From the NCBI GenBank assembly GCA_963978895.1, contig OZ022242.1, positions 3,366,745-3,430,744 on the forward strand: a DNA stretch of 64,000 nucleotides. The letters run 5' to 3'. Origin of the DNA: Erpobdella octoculata (lineage: Eukaryota; Annelida; Clitellata; Hirudinida; Erpobdellidae). Position numbers and translations under genes: made by a program. Positions 26,441 to 37,600 of this stretch are shown piece by piece. Below the pieces are notes generated by a model. That model did no database searches. It was not told where the DNA came from and worked only from the letters and a program-made list of their open reading frames with translations. Position 1 is the first letter of the stretch; every line of letters begins with the position of its first letter.

Positions 26441-28538
26441 GAATATGGTTAAATGACCTAGATGGAAAACAATAACAATAATAATAATATGGTTAAATGA
26501 CCACCTGGAGGCCAGTTTTCGTAGACCTTCTGCGTGATGAGATTGACGGATGCCGTCGGGTAAAAAAGGAATTCCTTCGTCTTGCCCGAGACGAGAATCA
26601 ACTTCAAGTTTATCTGCACGTGGCGCACGAACAGAAGAAAAAAAATCATTGATTATATATATATTTGGAAATATTATATAATAAAAACATGCACAATAAA
26701 TCAAAATTATTATTTTTGTACGTTGCAATGACAGATGTTTGCATGTTGGTGAGTACATTTCACATTGTCTCAAACTCAGGACTTTATAATATTTTCTGAT
26801 TTTTTTTTAAATAAATTTCTTGGTTCATTCAGAAAATTGCTGGAGCGTGGGATGAGCCGAAAAAATGTTGACGAATAATCGTGTCGATATTTTGAACTCT
26901 TTGCAGGTTTTTCCTTGAAAGTGTTTATTATGATTTTAGTTTTCAACACAGTCGCATCTTCGGCATATATGTTAACATCGCATTAAATGATTCACCAGTT
27001 GAGACAGCTGAAGAACATGCTTCTGGAACCTACTTGATTTTGTATCTTAAGAATTTAATGCTGAAAGTTTTCAAATAGGGACTGTAGAGCCATCAAGAAC
27101 AGTGGCATCAAGAGGGAGCAGAGGGAAACACATTTTCCCAGAGGAAACTTTTAAGGGGCACCAAAGTAAGTAATAAGCTTTAAAAAATTAGTAATTCTTA
27201 TGAAAATAACCTACAAACTATCCCTTCATGGTTATCAACGACGTTTTTGTGAAAATGGCCACCATTTTGCGATTTTTTTCCAGGCACCAAGCTCCTTCAG
27301 TATGCTACCGATCCAAAACAAAGCATTAAAATCAGCATTGGCTAAATCCATTTAAATCTTGAAGAACTTTCTTGAATCAGTTAAGTCAATAGACTGGAAT
27401 TATCCAAATGTTGGCAAGACATAGCAACAAATAACCAATTTATGTCACTTGCTGCTCAATCAGTTACCAGCGAAGAAATAATACTGTCATAAATATTTAG
27501 ATTGCAGAATCATTTGCTCCTACTGCAGTTTCAATGATTTATGATAATATCCAATTATATCTGTTCAATATTTGTTACAATGTAAGCAGAGGGTAAACAG
27601 GATAAACCAAACCAAAAAAAAAAAACAAAATATTTCCTAGGGAGAAAAAGGGAATGACCTCATACTAGTCTCTTGAGCCAACAGAAAATAAATTAAGACT
27701 TCCAAAACATCAAAGATACATTAATAGTTCAACACTAAAAAATGTTTTTACAATAAAAAAAATGACAAACTGGCTTTAAGAAGTTATTAATTACAGATGG
27801 TTGTTAAATATATACGTATATTATACATACATACATACATACATACATACATACATACATACATACATACATACATACATACATACATACACCACATAAA
27901 TAAATATATATATATATGCATTACATTTGCATAGAGATAAGTCTGTTAAAGATATCTGTTAATTTAAAGGCAAATAAACAACAGTTCATCTGTGTGCGTC
28001 TGTACATTGTGACACATCACTACATGAAATCACATTCGAAATTACATTATTATAAAACTGCATTTATTTTACTATTGTAACAACTTTTTTCTATTGTGAT
28101 TACTAGTTACTAATTTTAAGGTGTTAAACATTCATAATGCTGCAAAAATTCTCAAATTATTCTCTGTATTTTGTAATAATCTTCTATTAGAGGGTCCTGG
28201 GCTGTTTTCTGTTTATGCTCAGAATGTTCTGCAATGTGTAAGTTGCCTATGACTCTGTATCACCACTGAAGTGGGGAGAAGGAGTGGTTAGGGAAAGATT
28301 CATAACATGACCAATTGCAGAATAGTCAACCATAGAAATAATGTAATATCATAAAACTTGAACCGAAATGCTGTAACAACCCTTCATTTTGCATTAGAAT
28401 AGAACTTGAAAAATAAAACAAACCAACCATAATTTTAAAATTAGTTATGGCTAGAAAAAAACACTTCGTATTTATTTATTGTGACAAATGAGAACAAATC
28501 AAGCTGACCTGATCTGGGGGTATCTGTTTGCCACTCAT
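23385..28538 (-). CDS. UBL3: Ubiquitin-like protein 3 (UBL3/MUB family)
   Basis: UBL3 is a membrane-anchored ubiquitin-fold protein, implicated in sorting proteins to small extracellular vesicles. Coding exons: 28538-28509, 26613-26505, 25835-25749, 25354-25277, 23446-23385. All borders are GT-AG and phases agree, giving 121 aa (human 117). Family signatures are LILVSGKTKEFLF in exon 2, NILRLIYQGRFLHGNVTLG in exon 3 and TTVMHLVMREQLPEPN in exon 4. Exon 1 encodes only 10 residues (MSGKQIPPDQ). It was found by phase, by family alignment upstream of INLKLILV, and by its CAG|GTCAGC donor. The tail ends ECCPICCCSIC: a CaaX-like CSIC box with five more cysteines upstream, rather than the CCVIL of vertebrates. 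Inference: prenylation at C118 plus palmitoylation. Confidence 0.93.
23852..23960. repeat. 18-bp GC-richer minisatellite in UBL3 intron 4
   Basis: About six degenerate head-to-tail units of ACAACTGGGTGGCCTGTC type (ACAAACGGGTATCTCGTT, ACAATTGGGTGACCCGTC and others). It stands out against the AT-rich intron. Confidence 0.75.
24955..25150 (-). mobile_element. Probable SINE in UBL3 intron 4
   Basis: Read on the minus strand, a tRNA-like head (AATGCGTTCGCCCGACGATC, then a degenerate B box GGCAATTTGAGCTTC) is followed by a 130-nt body. It ends CTGGATAAGATGTGTGCTAA, then AATAAAAGAAAAG. The head-body-A-rich-tail structure fits a SINE. The family is not named. Confidence 0.5.
26379..26440. repeat. 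(AAT)n microsatellite, UBL3 intron 2
   Basis: About 62 bp of AAT repeat. Around it, the phrase GGTTAAATGACC with GATGGAAAA recurs at about 26359, 26449 and 26490, indicating local duplication. Confidence 0.9.
27103..27312. mobile_element. Degenerate hAT-type MITE, UBL3 intron 1
   Basis: CAGTGGCATCAAGAGGGAGC at the left resembles the 40585 element terminus CAGTGGCGTAACGAAGG. The right side ends CTTCAGTATGCTACCGA, a poor inverted match. The internal CCCAGAGG and GGGGCACC phrases are also shared. Weak. Confidence 0.3.
27826..27890. repeat. (CATA)n microsatellite, UBL3 intron 1
   Basis: About 65 bp of pure CATA repeat. Confidence 0.95.
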
Positions 28539-29471
28539 GGTGGTAAAGTTGAGAGAAAAATATAAAAGCAGATGACTACTCTGTCCAGATATCAATGATA
28601 ATGGACTTCAATCATTTCTATATTTAACGTTTTTGTCTGAAATAAATATAAAATAATATGAAACAATGAATATATGATAACTCAGATAAATAAAACAACA
28701 TAGAAAGCACAAACACAAAAAGTTTACACTGTAAATCTGTAAAAAGTCAGTAAGTGTAAGTGAACTACTGCCGTTTGATATTTAACCACAACAAAGTTAA
28801 TTGATGGCAAATTTGTAGAGATTCTTCTTAAGAAAGCGTTGACAACACTCGAAGCTTCGAAGATAATACTGATAAATAGTAAGTACTGTGAGTACTAGCA
28901 AGTAGTTATCGACTCCAGTCAAACAAAACAAAACATAAGTAACAAAACCAAACTGATGATGATATCATTTGGAATTGGTATTGCATATGAACCCAGCGGG
29001 TGTCAAATTACACAAATTTGTGCCAATCCGCTGACGTGTTAACAGTTAAGTCGTTAAGTTCACTCACCGCTATTTATCACAAGGTTTATTAAAATTTAAC
29101 AGAGAGAACGACGAAACTGACAAATGCCACGACAAGGCCCTTCAAGTGAGAAAAACAAAACTGTCTTATAAATAAATAAATTCGGTCTAAAACCGGAATA
29201 AGCTTTGAAGTTTCTATTTTTTAAGTAAATAAATTTTTTTGTTTTGTACTTTATTCCATGAAGATCTTTATGAATACAACTTTTTTCTATTTATTTAAAT
29301 TTTACAAACAATTTCAACTTAAGTTTAGAAAATACATTAAAAACAATTTTAAATATAATATTATTTGTACTGTATAAAAATAAAAATACAAATTTTAAAT
29401 TAAAAGTATCTATACTTTGTTTTTAACATGTTCTTTAAATCATTTCGAGGTTAAAAGTTGTACTAATTGAA
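28539..29471. promoter_or_regulatory. Divergent intergenic region UBL3 / MIX23
   Basis: 933 bp separate the two start codons, which face away from each other, so both promoters and 5' UTRs should lie here. Additional non-coding 5' exons cannot be excluded. The sequence is AT-rich with no clear TATA box or CpG island. Confidence 0.55.
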
Positions 29472-31497
29472 ATGACGACCTCAGCTTCAAATGTTGATAA
29501 CGCCGGTACGATTTGCCATGATTTTGCTTTATTTCAGGTTACATAAGACGTTTGGTTGATTTATTTTTGCCTTAGCTTAAATTACTCATTTTTGTTATAG
29601 ACTGAAAGTCTTCTTGTAGTTGTTAACGAGAATCTGGTTGGCGGCTACCAAATAATTTCCAATGACCTAGACCTGACCTAAATGTATTGATATAGCTGAT
29701 CTAAAATTCATTATTTTATATGTATTTAGTGAGCGAGTGATTATTTGCAGAATGAAGTTGTTTTGATGAAACAAGGTGAATGAAGTTAGCAACGAAGCGG
29801 GAAACGATGTCTATTTTCACTCCGAATCGCCACAAATTAATTGAATAAAAAATAAACTAAAATTGTCCGCCCCTTCAAACAAATGTTTTCTTGTAGAAAA
29901 ATATCAGCTTGATTAAACAGTGCAAAAATTATTTTGAAATATTTATTGACACTTTATGAAAAATGCCTTCCACGACTTGACCTTACAAATATGTTACCGA
30001 CACAGCCAATCAGAAACAAATTAATCCAAAGAAAATTAAAATTATCCGCCCCTTCAAACAAATGTATTCTTATAGCAAATTTAACGTAGAATTCAAATAT
30101 CTAATTACATTTTACACTTTCCTAGTGACAAAAAATAATAAACGTCATTTACAGAAATGCTTCCGCTTTCAATCGATCCGAATCGCCACAAATTAATTAA
30201 ACAAAAAATAAACTAAAATTGTCCGCTCCTTCAAACAACTGTTTTCTTGTAGAGAAATATAAGCTTGATTGAACAGTGCAAAAATTATTTTTAAATATTT
30301 ATTGACACTTTGTGAAAAATGCCTTCCACGACTTGACCTTACAAATATGTTACCGACACAGCCAATCAGAAACAACTTAATCAAAAAAATAATAAAATTA
30401 TCCGTCCCTTCAAACAAATGTATTCTTATAGCAAATTTAACGTAGAATTCAAATATCTAATTACATTTTACACTTTCCTAGTGACAAATAATAATTGCCG
30501 GAAATCGTTGCCCGAAACGTTGCTAACTTCCTGGAGCTGATGAAACATAGCAAATAGTTTTTGTTATGATTTACTGGCCAGTTGACTATTTATTTACTTT
30601 CTAAAAATGATAGATGTATCTAAATCTATATTCTAAATGTATGGGTGAGGCTAGAAGATGCGTTAAACTTATTCACCATAGTATAATCGAGTGGAGTTAG
30701 CTAATAACTGTGTGCCGTAAAGTTATTTATATGTAGTTTAATGTTTTTAAAGAGTCATTGAGTGACATGTTATGTTATTTTAAGATGAATTGATTAATAA
30801 TTATTTTTTTTATTGCTGTTATAACATTTCTTAAATTGAGTTTGTTTTTATTGATATCAGGAGACGTTGAAGAAATGGCGGATGATAGATGATCGGATCG
30901 CAAATGCCCTCAATTGCTCGGTTCTAACTGATTCCTTCAAACAAGCATCCAGCCCTGAAGGGGCATGCAAGCACTTCTATGAAGAAGTATGGCATTTATT
31001 TTATCATTATTATTATTTCTTTATTCAGATGTTGTTGTAGTCAAACTTTACATTGTTTATATTATGTTCAATTAATCGGTGTAGCTAAACACTGCATCAG
31101 ATGTATTATGTAATAATTCTAGCCCAAGGGTCGACTCGTGTTACGTAATATCATTAACAGTCCGAAACTATTATTCAACATTCAACGGGCCATACTGTCT
31201 TGTGTAATAAACCTTATTCCTTGCATAACAGATCCAATGTCTTATATGAGCAAGGTGGTAAGTCCATTGTCTTACACACGCTCAACAATAGGTCCAATGC
31301 GTCGGGTATAAAATGTGATGTCTTACAAGCGTGAAATGTATAGTCAGATGCATTGGTTGTTAGGTCTTATATGATGTTTACTAGATTCGAGGCATTGATT
31401 ATTTGGCTATGGTTTTTTAAATGCCTTGAATTACATCAGACAGGTTTATATGCATATAAATGTATAGATATATATATAAATGTATATATATATATAC

Positions 31498-31535
<38 letters not shown>

Positions 31536-31599
31536 ATATATATATATACATTGTATATATATATATATTGTATATGTATATATAGACATATACATAAAC

Positions 31600-31663
<64 letters not shown>

Positions 31664-34600
31664 TCTTCCTTATTAAAAACCTTAAAGAGATTTGCATCAA
31701 ATGGAAACCATCACTTGCAGTTCTTGCATACAGTTATAAGTTATCTGAAAAAAATCTGTTAAATGGGTCAAAGGCAATTGATTTTGATGCCACTGGACCT
31801 CTTGTTTCAGGATATGGTTCATGAACTCACAATTATTGTTTGTCAACAATTTTATCGCATTAATCGTTCAATCCGTATAAGTTCTTCACTTTTTCATCAA
31901 AACTTATGATGTCGGTCATTGAAATTAGTCCCGAAGCGACAAATGGGGCTTCAAAAATGACCTTGCCTTTGGTTGAGTGCTTTCCAGCCAATTCATCCAT
32001 TTTTTATTAACGTTTTCGCGTAGATGGCGCTAGCAAACAATAATAGTAGCACGATAAAAAGACCGCATCATGCATTTTCGTCATGGCTAACTCATCATCA
32101 GAGCCCAGAGTCAACGCTTGAAAATCACAGTCCCATAATTTGTGAGCCAACATGCTGAAGAAGTGGCTGTATGTATTGGCATCTGAATGGCCATGTAAAA
32201 ATATTGGGCCAATGAAAATGGTGGATTCAATAGAACGCTTTCTCACCAGGGCTACATTTTTATAGATGCTAACTGTAACGTAAATATTCCTTATATTATA
32301 TGTTTTATCGAAACCTAAAACGCCTCCACATGTTTTATCAAAGCAGAATGCCTTGAAATCAGCAATTTGTCAGTCAGTAAATAGCACAACGTTAGGCACG
32401 CTACCGGTGTTGCATGAAAACATTTTTATAAAGGGATTGGTTCTCGACATTTCTAGAACAAATTGCATTTCACCAGCAAAAGTTCTGCATAAATGATAAC
32501 TTTTTTCAATTGTTCTGGCTCTACGGTCATTCGTTTTCTTGTTTCGGACAACACACGAACGGGGAGCGTCGTGATTGTTAAGAATAACAAGGTTCTTGTA
32601 AATTTCCTTATTGGCCGTTCTCGATAATAGCATCGATGAAATTTTGTCTAACGTTTCGACAGGCGTGCATTTGTATGGTGGTTGGTCTTTTTTATCTTTT
32701 AGATTACCATGCGGATGTCCGGTAACATGAATGCCTATATACACGTAAACTGCGAATAATACGTAATGACGCTCTATAGAAATGAAATCTGTGGGATCCG
32801 GCTCTGAATCATAAGGAATGTAATGACGTTGACCATCAGACTGTACCTCGCAGCAGAACTTTTTCTAGCACACTATCCAAAATATCTTCTTGTAGGACAA
32901 GTCATCCTTTTATGTAGTGGAATTTTACTCTTCTACACGATTTTGATTTCCGTCTCCTACAGTTGCACGTGCACTCCAACACAGCTCCTTGAAACTTTTT
33001 AAGTATTTCAAACGACACTCGATCTTCCGTTCCAAATAAGACCTGGGGAGAGTCAACAGCGAGATGTTCTATTTTGTGTATTTTTAGAAGGCGTCGTTCT
33101 GACCTAGCGGATACTTAAGTTAGAAATGTGAATATTTTTATTATTGAAGTGCTCTTGGATAAACAATATTAGGAATTCCACGTATAACTCAAATCTAAGT
33201 ATTGCGACAAGTCTACCCCATTGAACCCAAAACAAACACCAATTTTCAGAGCCATTGAATAATCAGTTACAACGACTGAATAAATTTTCCACGTTTGAAT
33301 ACTTTCCCTTACAAACATCATGTAGGTGAACAGCATTCTACCAATGTTCCTAGAGGTGTGCCTATAAGCTAAAAGTCAAACATTGGAATAACAGTTTTGT
33401 TGTCTTCAATGACACCACTGTAATAAAATAACCTTTTGTGAGTTGAATTTAAAGCTCTCACCACAGATCCTGTCGCGTCAAAATGTAGGATCGCTGGAGA
33501 GCCTTTGCATACATAAGATTGAGCAATTTTGAGTTGGGCAATGCTGTAACACTCGAAAGAAATTTGCCCATTGATATCTTGTATAAACCTACGGTTAGGT
33601 TGAAGCTTCTGTTCTTTTTCATGCCTTTTAAAAAGATCAAATCCATCATGTTTATCCAGGTCACCCTCGCAAAGTTTTTCAGATCTGGCCTTTCGGAGTA
33701 CTTGAGAAGAGTGAATATTTTGCAAATGACCTTTTTCTATTAAACTTTCGTTGCTGGCTAATATTTCTTGGTCTCTTACTAAGGTTGCAAATCTGTTTTA
33801 AAGGAGTCCTTTAAATTTGCCTCTTATAATGCCTTTTAAAGGTCGTGTGCATTTTCCTTCATGATTTATACTTTCCCCATTTTCCCATATCTGACAAAAA
33901 ACATTGGCATCGCCTGCAAGTATAACTCTAAATGATCTACAGTTTTTAAATTTGCAGTAGCAATAAAGAGTAACGAGATCACCGTTACTATTGAGGTACT
34001 TACGTTTCACCAACAAAACGCAAGGATATACCAACGGGTTCACAGTATTGATGAAAATGTCGTTAAATTCACTGTTTGACTGTGTAAAACTAGACAGGCT
34101 AGTAATCTGTAACATTTCGCTATATAAAAGTTTTACGTTTTTTCCATTTAGCGTATCTACATGACCAAATACGTTTCCATCACTTTCATAGCGTTCTATA
34201 CTTCCACGTTCCAGTTGTTCACTATCTCTATTAGAATATTTTGCCAAATCTCACTGGCTATCAACACTTGTATCAACCATTTCTTTTGTTGCTGTTCTAT
34301 AAAGGTCCTGAATATTACCGATATTTCGTTGCCACATATCATAAAATTGGGGGGTGATATATACCCTGTCATAGCTAATGTCGTTAGCTTCACGGTCGAA
34401 TAAGGAGTGAAAGCGAGCCTTAGTGTTTATTCAGTGACGTCAGCATATAACTGCACATTGTCTGAATACCGAGACTTCATTTGTGCTCTCGAGCCAGCAA
34501 CAGTCGTGGCATTTTCAGCATTGCTAGAATGACGGAGACTGATGTTTGGCTGTTACTTACTTCCTTCGTAATATCCGAAAATGGCCCAAGACGATAACAT

Positions 34601-37600
34601 AAAACCATCAAAGACAGGGCAATGCATAATATTATTAACGAGCTTAAACATGAAAACCAAGATGCTATAGCAATGAATTTTGTCTTGGTGTTAACATATT
34701 TAGTGTTTTGATATAATTATCAACATTGTCCGTTCTTCCAAGTCAGTAGAGCAGGGGTGAGCAAACTTTTTGGACCTGGGGCCACTTCGAGTTCCAAAAA
34801 ATTTTGGAGGGCCGGATTTCAAAAATTCACATTTTACTATAAGTGTAAAATATAGTGAAAACAAATGCAACCATATAGTGAACATATTAACATCATCATC
34901 ATTTATTTTTTAAACGTCCCTATTCCACGCTATGCTAGTGTTGGACGTTTTTTCCATATCAGGCCCCTCCACAAGTCACAATCCAGGGCAGACTGTCGCT
35001 TCAGGCCGAGCTCATAAATTCTTCTTCAAGCCTATAGCTAACTTTTCACTTCCGTCTAGGCCCAGAAAAGGAAGCGCGGACCTTGTCGACCTTGTTTGAT
35101 CAGGCGACGTCTGAGCTGGCAGGAAATTCTTTGTTTTGTTACCCATATGGAATTGGGAGCAAAGTTTTACTCGGATGCCCTTCCTGCGAACCTTCCATTA
35201 GTCGCCTTTTACGACACGCATAGGAGGATACACGGTGGTTCTATTCTATCGGCCCGAACCACAAAGCATTATATTATAATTTTTATAATAATAAAAATAA
35301 GCAATTAAAGTTTAGCTTTATCCATTGTTAGTGCGAACTATGTAGCTGAGAACACGTCTTAACAAGTTTATCATAATCTGGACTGATTGAGCTGGTCGCA
35401 ATTCTCATTATTGATGTCAAATTTGCATCAGTCAACTGAGATCGACATTTGGATTTGTTGAGGTTCATCGTTGAAAACGTTTGTTCACATATGTATGTTG
35501 ATGCAAATAAGGTAAACATCTTTCTGGCGAAGCTTTGCAAATTTATGAATTTATCCTTCCGCAGTGATGACCAGAATTGCATCAGTTCTAATCCTTTGAA
35601 CTGCTCTTTAAGAACAATGTCATTTTGCTGGTGCCAATGGTTTCATAACAAGTATAAATTCCTCCAAAAAATCTAATTCAACAATGTTCAAATTTGGTAT
35701 CTTCAAACTCGAAAATACAACTTTTAGATTGTCTTTAACTTCAATTACACGCTGCACAGAGTTGTAGAGTAAGTTCCATCTAGTTGCACATGGCTGAAGC
35801 AATTGCTTCCCACAAATATTTTTGACAATCTCAGCAGCTTTTGGACGGCCAGAAGCATTCCATAATGCGCTGCATTTTTCCCTGGCAGAGTTGTACAATC
35901 TCCTGTATGTCTGATTGTCTTTCAACGACTCAACTGCATCATGACTGGCCACTAAGTTTAAAGTGTGTGCAGCACATCGGTAGTGAGGAGGGAGAAATAT
36001 TCCGGGTTCTTCATTTTCTGCATCCAACACACCGGACACTTCGACTACTTCAAAATCACCATCAAATTGTTTTTATTCACACTCACTTTCACTGTCAATG
36101 TTACTGTCACTATCATTCTTTGTTTCCAAGTCTTTGCTTGCAAACATGCCTTGTGCATCAGTGTTCAAATCAGAATAGACCTTGAAAGCTTTAACGAAAT
36201 TTGAACCGTTGTCAGTAACAGTTGCAACTAGCTGCTGTTGTCCAAATCCATAGTCGTTAAACACATCTTGCAAGAATTCGGCAATGCGGTCGTATGAATG
36301 TGAGTGCCCTTGAAACGCCTGCATGCTAGAATGCAGGAACTTCGTGTTAGATCATCATTTATCCAATGGCACGTCACACCAAAGTAGCTCCTTTTCTGAC
36401 ATGACCAAATATCAGCAGTTGTACACAGATATTCAATTGACGAGCACTTCTTCTTTATAAGATTTTTTAATTGCATTAAATCATCATTTATATTTTTTGC
36501 GAGAGTTTGGCGACTGATCAAGCTGATTGATGGATTCAAACCTTTAATCATTTCTTTAAATTTTGGTTTTTCAACCGTAGAAAGAGGTCTCATTTCGTGA
36601 ATGATGTAGTTTTTAATCAAAATATTAGCAGTTGACTGAGAAACTGAAAATACCTCTGTAACTGCCCGTTGCTTTTTACGTTCAGGAGAAGCACTGTTTG
36701 ATGTTTGACGTCTTTTTCGGTTTTTTTCCAACTTCAATCTTGTGACTGTCAAACTTTTTCATCAAACAAGGATGAACACGTTTCAAGTGAGCCAAGAAGT
36801 TTGTTGTTGCAGATATTAAACCTGAATATGTTTTATTCGAAGCACATTTCATGCACTTGGCCACAACTTTATCCCCGTCTCGGCCAAAAAGTTTAAAGAA
36901 TTTGTCATCTAATATGGCCGGCATTCGGCCACCACTGCCTGAATTATTTTAACGAGAATGATTTATTAATTTTAAAGTTTCCCGATCTTTATATTTTTGG
37001 AAATGTCGATAATGTATTTTTTATTCATTTTTTTCAAAATATTCAAATTACTCTTCAAAAGTATTTCAAATAAAATACTAGATGCATTACCTGAAAGCAT
37101 TTCAAATGAAAATACAGAATCAGAAAATATAAGAACCTTTTTTTACTTCAAGACAAAAAACCATACCGAATACACACTTATACAAAGCTTACTCGATCGA
37201 GAGAAATAATTTCCCCCTCCTCCTTATACCAGGCTTGGGACTGGCATGGGTGACTCACGACGGAGATCTCCTCCTTTGACTGGCATGAGTGACACACGGC
37301 GTAGATATTTCTAATATGTATTTCAAATATAATGTATTTGAAATGCTATCCAACACTGCTCGTCTGTTAATTGTAAAACAAGTCTTCAGGCCTTTCTTTA
37401 TTGCATAAAGAATTATCTTATGTTGTTCCTCTTCTGTTTTACACGTAAGCCAGTCCATTGTGCGGTTGACCTTGGTCTGATCTCGCGTCTAGAAATCCAA
37501 TGCTGGCATTTGGGGCCATACCTTACAAAAAAATTTAAAATAATTAATTAGTTGCTAAGAATGAGGTCCTGGCTACTGTTATATTTCGCCATTGATAAAC

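Noticed and set aside
31446..31700. Tyr/Ile-rich open frames on both strands
   Set aside because: They are products of the (TA)n microsatellite.
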